Source: Enterocloster aldenensis (GTDB taxonomy: Bacteria > Bacillota > Clostridia > Lachnospirales > Lachnospiraceae). From it: DNA of 64,000 nt. Positions within the stretch are counted from its first letter, which is position 1; the number at the start of each line of letters is the position of its first letter. The DNA is taken from assembly GCF_003434055.1 (NCBI RefSeq), contig NZ_QVEX01000005.1:297784-361783 (forward strand), read 5' to 3'. Under the pieces are notes generated by a model that did no database searches, had not been told where the DNA came from, and was given only the letters and a program-made list of their open reading frames with translations. Shown one piece after another: positions 44,276-53,178 of this stretch. The translations under genes were made by a program, and so were the position numbers.

Positions 44276-45189
44276 CTTACCTTCTCCTTCTTAGCAAAAC
44301 ACCATTTGCTCCACATGGTCCCGGCTACCACCAGTAATGCGCCCGCAATCACCGGCAGCGTAATATTAAGCCCCAGCATCCAGGCCGTGATGACCGTGGA
44401 TATGATTGGCAGGAAGTTGGAAGCCAGGACCACCACCAGCATATTTCCTTTCTTAATGGAAACAGTCCACAGCACATTGGCAATACATGACACGGCAATG
44501 GCCTGATACAGCATTTCCCCCACCAGTCTTGGGGTAAAGTTCCTGGGTTCGGGCAGGAACAGGGATATGCTGCCCAGGATGACGGATGATACTATCATGT
44601 AGATTCCCACTCCGTCCACTGGTTTCTGCCCAAGATACTTCTTTGTCAGGTTTGTGTAAAAGGCCCAGGACAGGGAGACAATGAATCCCATCATATATGC
44701 CATCCAGTTCCCGCTCAGGATGTCCCCGAAAAAAGCCTGCACGTTATGGATGCTTCCTCCCATTTTGGCAATGATGATGCCGCACAGGCTGACAGCCACA
44801 CTGGCTGTCAGCCATGCGCTGGCTCTCTTTTTTAAGATGGGGATGGTAAGGACAAGCGTAAACAGCGGCCATAGGAAACGGATTAAGACCATGGTCATGA
44901 TTTCTGCCTCGGTGCTCACCATTTCCATGGAGATATAAGAAGCAGCGGTGTAGATTACAAACAGGCTTCCGCAGATAATCCAATACTTTGGGGGAGCCCC
45001 CCTGTACTGTCTGATGCCGTGGTTGGTCACTAACTGGTGGACAATCACAACCGCGCCTCCAATCAGGTTCACCACTGCCGCCGCCGTATACGGCCCAAGT
45101 CCCGTGCTGAGATTTTTTGTAAATGCTGCGCTTGTGCCCCATATGATGATGGTTATGATCCCAAGCAGTGTATATTTATTAGACTCCAT
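44272..45189 (-). CDS. EamA/DMT-family transporter
   Basis: A 305-residue membrane protein with about ten helices in two EamA-like halves (GIITIIIWGTSAAFTKNLS at the start; YMMGFIVSLSWAFYTNLTKKYLG at the middle). Such permeases move small metabolites, often outward. ATG 45189 follows GAGGTGTGGGG. Within the operon it may export an end product or import a precursor; direction is not determinable. Confidence 0.88.
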   Translation of the reverse strand: MESNKYTLLGIITIIIWGTSAAFTKNLSTGLGPYTAAAVVNLIGGAVVIVHQLVTNHGIRQYRGAPPKYWIICGSLFVIYTAASYISMEMVSTEAEIMTMVLIRFLWPLFTLVLTIPILKKRASAWLTASVAVSLCGIIIAKMGGSIHNVQAFFGDILSGNWMAYMMGFIVSLSWAFYTNLTKKYLGQKPVDGVGIYMIVSSVILGSISLFLPEPRNFTPRLVGEMLYQAIAVSCIANVLWTVSIKKGNMLVVVLASNFLPIISTVITAWMLGLNITLPVIAGALLVVAGTMWSKWCFAKKEKVR

Positions 45190-45231
45190 CCCCACACCTC
45201 ATTATCCTTTTATAGAATCAACCATGCCTTA

Positions 45232-46212
45232 TTACGGATAACAGGCCAGGGTTTTATCCAGCAATTCTGTAAAACCTTCAAAATCCAGTTCCAGCGCAGC
45301 CTCTGCATTGGGTTCTTCCCCCCTGAAATCCATGGTGGGTTTCCGGTGCAGGTCTATATCCGGTTCCGGTCCCCGCAGATGCCTGTAATCGCACACAGTC
45401 ATCCCTCTTGTAAACTCCCCCTTCAGCTCCACCGTAATATGCATGGGAACCGCCTGGATCAGCTTTTCATCAATCAGCCATGCCACAGCGCAGGCGTCAT
45501 GGATGTTGGCGCCTGCAAGGCTTGCGTTCTTCTCCGTGGCATCCATGAAATACTCCACCAGCTGGGCTGCAAACACCGCGCTGCGCGTGCCGATCCGGTA
45601 GAACTGGTCCACATGCTTTTGTACCAGGAAACACTGGCGCGTCAGGTTCACCCCGCACATCTTCACATGCATGCCGGAATTAAACACACGGTATGCTGCT
45701 TCCGGGTCCACGAATATATTAAACTCCGCTGCCGGGGTCCAGTTCCCGTATGTAACAGACCCGCCCATGATGCTCAGTTCCTTTACGCGTCCCACAATCC
45801 CGGGTTCTTTGTTAATGGCCGCCGCGATATTGGTCAGGGGACCGGTTGCAATCAGCGTCACATCGTCTGTACCCATCACCGTATCAATGATAAAGTCCAC
45901 CCCATGTTTTTCCTGGGCTTTTATGGACGGCTCAGGCAGCACCGGTCCGTCCATGCCTGAGGGCCCGTGGAACTGGGGCGCTGTCACCAGGGGCGCTACC
46001 AGCGGGCAGCTATGGCCTGGATAAACTTTTATGTCCTGCCGTCCAATTACCTCCAGGACCTTCAGCGCATTCTTTGTGACGTTTTGAAGGCTGCAGTTCC
46101 CACCAATCGTGGTGATACCCAGCAGATTCAGATGGGCCGCGGCCAGCATGATGGCAAACGCGTCGTCATGTCCAGGGTCGCAGTCCAGTATTACTTTTCT
46201 TTTATCGCTCAT
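45232..46212 (-). CDS. Nucleoside hydrolase (IunH/ribohydrolase type)
   Basis: A 326-residue enzyme that splits N-glycosidic bonds of nucleosides. The calcium site is DCDPGHDDAFAIMLA (about 10-24), with IGGNCSLQNVTKNALKVLE, EFNIFVDPEAA and the C-terminal DACAVAWLID. Its start overlaps the kinase stop by four bases. As no phosphorylase is present, this operon seems to release free sugar from the imported nucleoside-like compound. Confidence 0.94.
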   Translation of the reverse strand: MSDKRKVILDCDPGHDDAFAIMLAAAHLNLLGITTIGGNCSLQNVTKNALKVLEVIGRQDIKVYPGHSCPLVAPLVTAPQFHGPSGMDGPVLPEPSIKAQEKHGVDFIIDTVMGTDDVTLIATGPLTNIAAAINKEPGIVGRVKELSIMGGSVTYGNWTPAAEFNIFVDPEAAYRVFNSGMHVKMCGVNLTRQCFLVQKHVDQFYRIGTRSAVFAAQLVEYFMDATEKNASLAGANIHDACAVAWLIDEKLIQAVPMHITVELKGEFTRGMTVCDYRHLRGPEPDIDLHRKPTMDFRGEEPNAEAALELDFEGFTELLDKTLACYP

Positions 46213-47174
46213 GATTCCTCCCTGTGTCTTTCCAAAAATGTTTCCACGTCATTCCTGTATGGGCAGGACCTGGCTCCCTTGCGCTCCACGGTATAACCTG
46301 AGACCGCATTGCCATATTCCAGGCATTGGGACAAGGTGCCGCCCTCCAGTCTTTTTGCTATAAAACCGGCGTTGTATACGTCCCCGGCCCCCACGGTGTC
46401 CTCCACCGTAACATGGAACGCCGGGCGCTCCACTTCTTCGTCCATGGAAAATGCCTTTGAGCCGTTCCTGCCCATGCGCGCTACCATGACATGGCCGGCC
46501 CGCACCAGCCCGCGGACACTGTCCTCCCAGCTGTCCCGGGGATTCAGATAGTAAAATTCCTCTGCGCCGGATCCAAGGACATAGTTTGAATACTGAATGA
46601 TTTCCATGACAGCGTCCCTGTAGGAAGGATCCAGTACCCCGTTATCCACCCGCAGGTTCAGGTCAAAGGAGGTGGGAATCCCATTTTCATAAGCAGTCCG
46701 GAACATGCGGATGATGGATGACCTTGCCGAGGTATCATCCACAATCGCCATTCCGGAAGAGTGGAGCCAGGCCGTATCCTTTATCCAGGCGCTGCCCATC
46801 CGCTCCAGATCCATTTCCTTAAATGCCTGGTCCACCCTGGGCCATCCCCACAGGTAGCGCTCCCCCTGTTCATCAATAAATGCAAACACACACACGGTAT
46901 TTTTTCTGGCATCTTCAATCAGGCAGGCCGTGTCAACGCCCTCCTTCTCAAAGTCCTTTTTTATATACGCGCCGTACTGGTCGCATCCAATGGTCCCTGC
47001 AAAACCTGTCCTGACCCCCAGACGGCTGAGAGCCACAGCCGTATTGGCACAGGTCCCCCCTCCCACAAGACAGGGATTGGGATATTCCACCAATGTCCTC
47101 CTGTCATTTAAAAAGCGCGGAAAGGGAACAATCAGGTCCACATTGGCGTCCCCTGCCACCAGAACCTTAGGCAT
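46209..47174 (-). CDS. PfkB-family sugar/nucleoside kinase
   Basis: A 321-residue ribokinase-type kinase: GDANVDLIVPFPRF at the start, GGGTCANTAVALSRLG (substrate glycine loop) and the anion-hole/ATP motif DTVGAGDVYNAGF (about 255-267). It could phosphorylate the ribose released by the hydrolase or the nucleoside itself. It lies between the TrpF-like gene (8-base overlap) and the nucleoside hydrolase. Confidence 0.93.
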   Translation of the reverse strand: MPKVLVAGDANVDLIVPFPRFLNDRRTLVEYPNPCLVGGGTCANTAVALSRLGVRTGFAGTIGCDQYGAYIKKDFEKEGVDTACLIEDARKNTVCVFAFIDEQGERYLWGWPRVDQAFKEMDLERMGSAWIKDTAWLHSSGMAIVDDTSARSSIIRMFRTAYENGIPTSFDLNLRVDNGVLDPSYRDAVMEIIQYSNYVLGSGAEEFYYLNPRDSWEDSVRGLVRAGHVMVARMGRNGSKAFSMDEEVERPAFHVTVEDTVGAGDVYNAGFIAKRLEGGTLSQCLEYGNAVSGYTVERKGARSCPYRNDVETFLERHREES

Positions 47175-47865
47175 TGAGGGATGCCTCGATAAATGCTTTT
47201 ACTTTTTCAGGGTCCTTGCACCCCTTTCCTTCTTCCACCTGGTCGAAATTAGTGAGGCTGAAGGAGTCCACCCCATAAGGATGGGTTTCATGGATGGCCT
47301 CCGCCACATTGGACGTGTCCAGGCCGCCTGCAATGATACACGGCACGGATGTGCTCTCAATGATGGCCCGGTCAATGCTTCTGTCATGGGTCAGTCCGGT
47401 TGCCCCTATATCGTTGGCAGTATCTGCCTTTGTATCAATCAGGAAGAAATCGGAAACCGCCTCATACTGCTTTATGTATTCCAGGGCTTTCTGCTCCTCA
47501 ATGGGTACATTCTGAAGGACAGGGATGGCCTGCATGATCTTAAGGCCCGGGAAACGCCGTTTCAGCTCCATCACCTCATCCGGGCTGATGCCTTCAATAT
47601 TGCCTGACAGGTGAAGGACATCCGGAAGGACTTCCTTCAGGTTCTCTGTTATCTCATCAATATCCTCTGCAATGGTCAATCCAATCTTAACCGCCTCCGG
47701 CTGTACCCCCATAAAGATTTCCTTTGCCTTTTCCAGCGTCAGCTGTCCCGGGGTCCGTTTAATCCTGCCATAGGAAACGCCGATATGATGGGCTCCCATA
47801 TCAATCACCATCCTTGCATCCTCAACCGTACGGATTCCATAAATCTGAATCTTTACATCTGCCAT
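47167..47865 (-). CDS. TrpF-like (phosphoribosylanthranilate isomerase-related) protein
   Basis: A 232-residue TIM barrel related to TrpF. The pattern KIQIYGIRTVEDARMVIDMGAHHIGV matches the TrpF opening KICGIT, but the catalytic cysteine is replaced by tyrosine (about residue 9), while the catalytic aspartate region FFLIDTKADTANDIGATG is kept, and the phosphate site IIAGGLDTSNVAEAI is present. A classical TrpF needs the cysteine, and no other trp gene is nearby, so it probably acts on a different ribosyl-type phosphate. ATG 47865 follows GGAGA. It is the fifth gene after the ECF set. Confidence 0.8.
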   Translation of the reverse strand: MADVKIQIYGIRTVEDARMVIDMGAHHIGVSYGRIKRTPGQLTLEKAKEIFMGVQPEAVKIGLTIAEDIDEITENLKEVLPDVLHLSGNIEGISPDEVMELKRRFPGLKIMQAIPVLQNVPIEEQKALEYIKQYEAVSDFFLIDTKADTANDIGATGLTHDRSIDRAIIESTSVPCIIAGGLDTSNVAEAIHETHPYGVDSFSLTNFDQVEEGKGCKDPEKVKAFIEASLNA

Positions 47866-47907
47866 TTTCATTCTCCTCCATAATCTCAGTCTTATGTCTC
47901 TATGCTT

Positions 47908-48717
47908 CTATGCCCTTTTTACGGCCTTTTCAAAACTCTTCATGAATACATCCACGGTAAACACGGTATCCAGTCCCGCTCCCTGGGCCACACGGGCAAT
48001 GGGAGGCGGGGAGACAAAACTCTGCTTTAACAGCTCTGTCTGTGCAAATACCTCTGCCGCAGGCCCGTCCACCAGAACCCGGCCCCTGCACATCACGACC
48101 ACCCGTTCAAAGTTCTCAACCACGAATTTCATGTCATGGGAAATGGTGATGCACAGCTTACCCCGTTCCTTAAGGGCGGTTACAATGTCCCGGAGCCGTT
48201 TATTACCCTCCACGTCCTGTCCGCAGGTGGGTTCGTCAAATACCAGCGCTTCCGGGTCCATCATGATGATGGATGCCACGGTACAGAACTTCTTTTCCGT
48301 GCTTGTCAGGTCAAAGGGGTGTTCATCCAGCTTATCCTCCAGCCCGCACAGCCTGGCAGTCCATTCCAGCAGTTCCTGTATCTTCTTCTCATCCATCCCG
48401 ATCTGCCTTGGGCCAAACTCCAGTTCTTTCCTTACACTGTCCAGGAACAGCTGGTCATCCGGGTTCTGGAACACGTAACCTACGGTCTTTGACCACTGGG
48501 CCGTGGACCTGCTGTTTATATCCTCGCCGTTTATCAGTACCTGGCCGGACGTGGGCCGCAGGATGCCGTTGAAATGTTTGACCAGGGTGGTCTTTCCCGC
48601 CCCGTTCTGTCCGATGATGGCCACTGGCTCATTTCCCTCAATGACAAGGTCAATTCCCTTTAACGCCTCGTCCCCTGTGGGATATACATGCTTCATATCC
48701 TTTAATTCCAGTTTCAT
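47908..48717 (-). CDS. ECF transporter ATPase, second subunit with altered signature motif
   Basis: A 269-residue ABC ATPase of an energy-coupling factor transporter. Walker A GQNGAGKTT (about 36-44), Q loop VFQNPDDQLF, Walker B ALVFDEPTCGQD and H loop ITISHDM are intact, but where LSGGQ should be it has LTSTEKK (about 138-144). The sister ATPase has a normal LSGGQ, so one of the two ATP sites of the heterodimer is probably inactive. Its ATG overlaps the sister gene by four bases. Confidence 0.9.
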   Translation of the reverse strand: MKLELKDMKHVYPTGDEALKGIDLVIEGNEPVAIIGQNGAGKTTLVKHFNGILRPTSGQVLINGEDINSRSTAQWSKTVGYVFQNPDDQLFLDSVRKELEFGPRQIGMDEKKIQELLEWTARLCGLEDKLDEHPFDLTSTEKKFCTVASIIMMDPEALVFDEPTCGQDVEGNKRLRDIVTALKERGKLCITISHDMKFVVENFERVVVMCRGRVLVDGPAAEVFAQTELLKQSFVSPPPIARVAQGAGLDTVFTVDVFMKSFEKAVKRA

Positions 48718-49568
48718 CCGGCCAGCACCTCCCTTACAAGTTCAATGGTGTCTTCCTCAATCACCTTGACCGGGCCGTCATAAAGCCCCCGTTCCTTAAG
48801 CTCCCTGGTAATGGCCACATAATCAGGCGCGCCTATATGATGGGCCATGACGTCCGGGTTCCCGAATATATTCTGGGGCGTATCAAGGGCAACCTGTTCC
48901 CCTGAATCCAGCACCAGGATCCTATCCGCGCACCTTGCCACCCGCTCCATGTCATGGTCAACCATGATGACCGTTACGCCATTTTTATTCAGTTCTTTCA
49001 CAATATCAAATATCTCCTCACTCCCCAGGGGATCTAACTGGGTGGTGCACTCATCCAGCACCAGGATGCCTGGTTCCATGATAAAGGTAGAGCCAAAGGC
49101 AACCCGCTGCACCTGTCCGCCGGACAGTTCCAAAGGATTCTTATGTATGATGTGGTCAATCCTCATGAGTTTTGCCACATACTCTACCTTCTTAACCATC
49201 TTTTCCCTGGGCACGCCTTTATTACCCAGACCGTACGCCAGTTCCTCTGCCACGCTTCCGGCTGTATAGGATAGCTGGTTAAACGGATTCTGGAAAACCA
49301 GGCCTATCTTTGAGGAAAGTTCCGCAATGGTGCTTTCCTGGGTATCAATCCCGTCCACCAGGACCTGTCCTTTAAGCTTTCCTGCAAAATAGTAAGGGAT
49401 CAGCCCCACCAGGGCATTGCATAAGGTGGATTTGCCCGAGCCGTTCTGCCCGATGATACACAGGAACTCTCCCTTTTTAACTTGAAAATTCAGTCCGTTC
49501 AGGACCCGCTTCTTAGCATCCCTGTACTTGAACTTCAGGTCCTTTACTTCTAAAACCACTTGTTCCAT
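48714..49568 (-). CDS. ECF transporter ATPase, first subunit
   Basis: A 284-residue ABC ATPase: Walker A GQNGSGKST (about 38-46), Q loop VFQNPFNQL, signature LSGGQVQRVAFGS, Walker B ILVLDECTTQLD and H loop MVDHDME. It pairs with the following ATPase and with EcfT. The start follows AGGACGCT. Confidence 0.93.
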   Translation of the reverse strand: MEQVVLEVKDLKFKYRDAKKRVLNGLNFQVKKGEFLCIIGQNGSGKSTLCNALVGLIPYYFAGKLKGQVLVDGIDTQESTIAELSSKIGLVFQNPFNQLSYTAGSVAEELAYGLGNKGVPREKMVKKVEYVAKLMRIDHIIHKNPLELSGGQVQRVAFGSTFIMEPGILVLDECTTQLDPLGSEEIFDIVKELNKNGVTVIMVDHDMERVARCADRILVLDSGEQVALDTPQNIFGNPDVMAHHIGAPDYVAITRELKERGLYDGPVKVIEEDTIELVREVLAG

Positions 49569-49589
49569 AGCGTCCTCCTAATATTCACC

Positions 49590-50378
49590 TCAAATCACAT
49601 GGAGCCTCATCAGAATACTGACCGCGAGGACTGCCACGAAAAACAGGACTAAGCATGTTTTGCACACCCTGTCAGAGGCGGAAACCGTTACCTCCACATA
49701 GGTGGTGGGCTTCACCCCTTTAATCCCGAATCCCCTGGTCTCCAGCGTCATCCCCCGCTCCTGGGCATCTGTCAGGGAGGACATGACCACCGGACCTAAT
49801 AGGGGTATGTATGCCTTCAGCCTGGACATCATGGTTCCCTTGGTCTCCACGCCCCTGGCATTCTGGGCTTCCTGTATCACGCTCATCCTGCGCTGCATCT
49901 GCGGAACCACATTCAGGCTTGCCAGTATCAGGTATCCTACCTTGGGATTCATGCCTGAGGCCGTAAGGGCGGCAACCAGCTTACCCGTGTATGTGGTGGT
50001 GGACATCAGGTAGAAGCTTCCAAGAAAGGTAAGAAGGGTGCCCACAATCTTAAGTGCATATACGGTACCCTCAAGCCCCAGCTGCGCAAACCCAAAATCG
50101 GCAAGGACCGTGACATTCTTAGGACTGTATAGTCCCTGGATGAACATCAGCATGACAAAAATGGGTACAAAGAACATAAAAATGAATTTAGAGAACTTTT
50201 TTAACAGTCCGGCTATGGCCGCTGCCACAAACAACAGGGCTACAATTACGTATCCCAGGATAAATCCAGGATAGATAAGCGCGCTGAGTCCCAGGCAGAA
50301 TATCGCATATATCTTAACCATAGGATTCATCCTGTCAATGGGTGAATCCATTGGTATATAGTTGGATGTCTTTGCCAT
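49590..50378 (-). CDS. ECF transporter transmembrane subunit (EcfT)
   Basis: A 262-residue membrane protein with four to five helices. The coupling-helix motif is RGVETKG...RLKAYIPLLGPVVMSSLTDAQERGMTLETRGF (about 175-215), typical of EcfT. It joins the ATPases to the substrate-binding S subunit encoded just upstream. Confidence 0.92.
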   Translation of the reverse strand: MAKTSNYIPMDSPIDRMNPMVKIYAIFCLGLSALIYPGFILGYVIVALLFVAAAIAGLLKKFSKFIFMFFVPIFVMLMFIQGLYSPKNVTVLADFGFAQLGLEGTVYALKIVGTLLTFLGSFYLMSTTTYTGKLVAALTASGMNPKVGYLILASLNVVPQMQRRMSVIQEAQNARGVETKGTMMSRLKAYIPLLGPVVMSSLTDAQERGMTLETRGFGIKGVKPTTYVEVTVSASDRVCKTCLVLFFVAVLAVSILMRLHVI

Positions 50379-50395
50379 CTTTCCTTATCCCTCCA

Positions 50396-51028
50396 TCAAT
50401 CGTCATCCTCGTCCTCATCCGCGGAATCTACCGCATACTGGCTCAGGAATCTCTTGGGTATCCTCTTTAACAGCACATATGCAATGGCAAATGCGATGGC
50501 ACGGTCTGCCAGGTTCTCAATCATGGATGATGCGAATACGGACTTAACAATATCCTTTGTAGCTGCAATCAGACCTGCTGTCAGTACCGATGTACCGGTT
50601 GCCCCGGTTGCCCCGCCAAAAACAAAGATGGTGATACAGGAAGAAATCACAACAGATGAAAATGTCACCACCAGCCATGTAAGGATGACGCCCCAGGTCT
50701 TCTTAAACAATCCGGCTTTAATCATATAACCGGTAATAAGACCGGCCGCAATACTTACAAGGGAATACGGCACGTAAATGGGATTGGATACCAGCGCCAG
50801 GAATATGTTGGTCAGAAAGCCTACCAATGCAGCCACCCAGGGTCCTGCCAGGGCCGCGGAAAGAATGGTTCCTATCATATCCAGGAACAATGGAAGCTTA
50901 AGAGTGGATGCCAGCGTGCCGCCAATCAGGTTGATTCCTACCGCAATCGGTATGAGAACCAGGGATTTTGTTGAAAACTGTGCTTTTAATCCTTGTACAA
51001 ACGTCAATTTCTGCTTCTTGTTGCTCAT
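50396..51028 (-). CDS. ECF transporter substrate-binding subunit (EcfS, unknown specificity)
   Basis: A 210-residue hydrophobic protein with about six helices (starting LVLIPIAVGINLIGGTLAS) and an acidic C-terminal tail (ADEDEDDD). Being dedicated to the adjacent EcfT/A genes, it makes a group I ECF importer. The substrate is not readable; the neighbouring hydrolase and kinase point to a nucleoside or related base. ATG 51028 follows GGAGGG. Confidence 0.85.
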   Translation of the reverse strand: MSNKKQKLTFVQGLKAQFSTKSLVLIPIAVGINLIGGTLASTLKLPLFLDMIGTILSAALAGPWVAALVGFLTNIFLALVSNPIYVPYSLVSIAAGLITGYMIKAGLFKKTWGVILTWLVVTFSSVVISSCITIFVFGGATGATGTSVLTAGLIAATKDIVKSVFASSMIENLADRAIAFAIAYVLLKRIPKRFLSQYAVDSADEDEDDD

Positions 51029-51062
51029 GTTACACCCTCCTAAAATTTAATATTGTTTACGG

Positions 51063-51134
51063 GTATTACATCTTTATCTTACGTCCCCTTGTTCCCAAAC
51101 TTATAGCATGTAACATATAAGATGTAATACAAGT
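51063..51134. promoter_or_regulatory. Candidate GntR operator pair upstream of the ECF genes
   Basis: The 12-mer GTATTACATCTT lies at 51063-51074 on plus and at 51130-51119 on minus, making an inverted pair. The second copy is part of ACTTGTATTACATCTTAT (51134-51117). A near copy (ACTTGTATTATATCTTAC) occurs upstream of the GntR gene at 51961-51978. The repeats at both promoters suggest the same regulator. Confidence 0.5.
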
Positions 51135-51189
51135 TATATTATATAAAAAATACATAGGGATACGTTCCGAATGTATTTTTTATTTCCGC

Positions 51190-51930
51190 TCAGGCCTTTG
51201 GAGCCTGTCCCTCTTCCATGGTCTCCCTGACCTCAAGTTCTATCTGGTCAAAAAGTTCATTGGTCAGCTTCTTAAGGTTATCAATCTCCCCATTCCTGAT
51301 ATATTCCAGCATGGCGGAGTGGAACTCTATCCCCTCCTCTGCCCCGCGCTCGGTCACGGCCTCCTTCATGGCCGCGCTGAGTATGTCATAAACCAGGTTG
51401 CTGATCTTGATTATGAAGGGGTTGCCGGTCATCTCATATAACTTCATATGAAACTCCAGGTCATACTTGGTATACTTTTTAAGATTGGTCCGATAGTACT
51501 GCTTCATCTTATCAAGAGTCTTGGTTAAAAATGCAATATCGCGGCTGGTGGGATTCCTGGTATATAAATCAATGATCCCCACTTCCAGGATCCTTCTGTA
51601 CTCAACCACGAAAAGAATATCGTCAGGCGTCATCAGCAGCATGGGCGTCAGGGACTTCAGGTAGTTATTGGTGGTGAACTCCTTGACAAAAGTGCCCTTT
51701 CCCCTGTATGTCTCCACTAAATCCATGGCTGCCAGCTTCTGTATGGCTTCCCTGACAGAGATGCGGCTGACCCCCATGATGGAAGTCAGCTCATTCTCTG
51801 ACGGAATCTTCTCTCCCGGCTTCCACTTGCCGGTTGTTATCTGGGAAAGGAGCTGTTCAAATACCTGCTGCCTTATTTCCTTTTTATCTAATGCATGCAA
51901 ATCAAATTCTGCACTCATGTCCTCATCCAT
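51190..51930 (-). CDS. GntR/FadR-family transcriptional regulator with FCD domain
   Basis: A 246-residue regulator: winged helix at about 15-80 (VFEQLLSQITTGKWKPGEKIPSENELTSIMGVSRISVREAIQKL) and an all-helical FCD effector domain with metal-type histidines in EFHMKLYEMTGN and GIEFHSAMLEYI. It is the first gene on the strand, 162 bases before the EcfS gene, and should control the operon and itself. The ATG at 51930 has AGGA in close contact; an ATG four codons on is possible. Confidence 0.93.
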   Translation of the reverse strand: MDEDMSAEFDLHALDKKEIRQQVFEQLLSQITTGKWKPGEKIPSENELTSIMGVSRISVREAIQKLAAMDLVETYRGKGTFVKEFTTNNYLKSLTPMLLMTPDDILFVVEYRRILEVGIIDLYTRNPTSRDIAFLTKTLDKMKQYYRTNLKKYTKYDLEFHMKLYEMTGNPFIIKISNLVYDILSAAMKEAVTERGAEEGIEFHSAMLEYIRNGEIDNLKKLTNELFDQIELEVRETMEEGQAPKA

Positions 51931-51960
51931 TCCTGAAACGCTGTATTTTTTACTCTGTTG

Positions 51961-51978
51961 ACTTGTATTATATCTTAC
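51961..51978 (+). promoter_or_regulatory. Candidate GntR operator upstream of gntR
   Basis: ACTTGTATTATATCTTAC matches ACTTGTATTACATCTTAT near the EcfS gene (17 of 18 up to pyrimidine changes) and lies 31 bases before the GntR start. A palindrome ACTAGTTTTGTTTTGTCAACTAGT-like run follows (51977-52000). No gene is seen in 51979-52210. Confidence 0.45.
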
Positions 51979-52210
51979 TAGTTTTGTTTTGTCAACTAGT
52001 TATCTTTTTCAGCTTTTATCCCTTGTTTTATTGAATATTTTTACCACTATCATCTCTGAAACGCTTTGAAATTATTGGATGATTTGACATTATTTATGTG
52101 CATCGTGCAGTAAATATGACTTTATCCACAACAGCTACAAAAAACAACTCGCCAACCAGGACCTGATCCACACCTGATTTGCCCATCTTTTCCATCTCCT
52201 GACCGGCCGG

Positions 52211-52990
52211 TTAATCATGCTCCACGTCCCAGTCCACAATCTCCCCTGTCCCGGCATCAATCTTACACTCATACTCCAGACCGCCTGATACAAACTCCAC
52301 CTTATATACCAGCCTGCCGTCATCCCAGTCCTGCCCAGCCTTGGTGTATACTGCCTGGGAATCCTTTACCCCGGCCTGCTTCAGTGCAATTTCCTTTGCT
52401 TTTCCCAACGTTATCTTCTTAGTATTCCCGCCCTCTCCTGCATCTTTGTCATAGTGGCCTGCATCGTAATCATAACTTAAGATTTTTCCTGAAACAGGGT
52501 CCACCTCATAATCAAATTCCCTGCAATCATCCGTGACAAACTCTATCTCATAAACCTGCCGTCCATCCTCATGATTAAGCCCTGCCTTTATGAATGTCAC
52601 CTCTGACACAGGAAATCCCGCGTGTTCCGCTGCAATTTCCTGTGCCCGTTCCAGCTTAATGTAAGAATCCTTCCGGCCGTCCCTGCTGTCGGAACTATCA
52701 TTTGCATCATATTCCGCTTTTACAATCCTTCCGGATGACACATCAATCTCATATTCATACTCTTCCCTGTCCCTGGTATGGAATTTCACCTCATAAATCT
52801 GTTTTCCATCCTCATGATCCAGCTCTGCCTTGATAAAGGGAATTTTCTTTTCAGATACCCCTGCATGTTCCATGGCAATCTCCTTTGCCCTGGCCTCCGT
52901 GATATCCGCTGCCAGCACATCCATGGCTGCTGGCATGGATAATAACCCGATTGCAAACGCGGTGCCGATAACTGCCGCCATCCTCTTCAT
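52211..52990 (-). CDS. Secreted PepSY-domain protein (three repeats)
   Basis: A 259-residue protein with a signal peptide (to about residue 27, VLAA-D) and three PepSY-like units starting with ITEARAKEIAMEHAGV, IKLERAQEIAAEHAGF and ITLGKAKEIALKQAGV, each followed by a YEVEFxTxxxEYEYEID beta part. PepSY units bind or inhibit proteases and sit at the outer face of the membrane. It is divergent from the two-component genes and resembles the lipoprotein at the end of that operon. Confidence 0.92.
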   Translation of the reverse strand: MKRMAAVIGTAFAIGLLSMPAAMDVLAADITEARAKEIAMEHAGVSEKKIPFIKAELDHEDGKQIYEVKFHTRDREEYEYEIDVSSGRIVKAEYDANDSSDSRDGRKDSYIKLERAQEIAAEHAGFPVSEVTFIKAGLNHEDGRQVYEIEFVTDDCREFDYEVDPVSGKILSYDYDAGHYDKDAGEGGNTKKITLGKAKEIALKQAGVKDSQAVYTKAGQDWDDGRLVYKVEFVSGGLEYECKIDAGTGEIVDWDVEHD

Positions 52991-53178
52991 ATGATTTCCT
53001 CCTGCTCACATTTTGTTATGGTTTTTGTCCTGTTAATGATATTTTAAAAATTAAATATTAAAATATTATTAGAAGATATGAATCATGCACTTTTTTATGT
53101 ATAATGTCAGCAGCAGACATGAGGAGCTGTCTGGACTGCAGCCATATGGCAAAAGGCAATGGAACAAAGGAGGGACAT

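Noticed and set aside
47167..47865. True phosphoribosylanthranilate isomerase (trpF)
   Set aside because: The essential cysteine in the opening strand is a tyrosine and no tryptophan genes are nearby.
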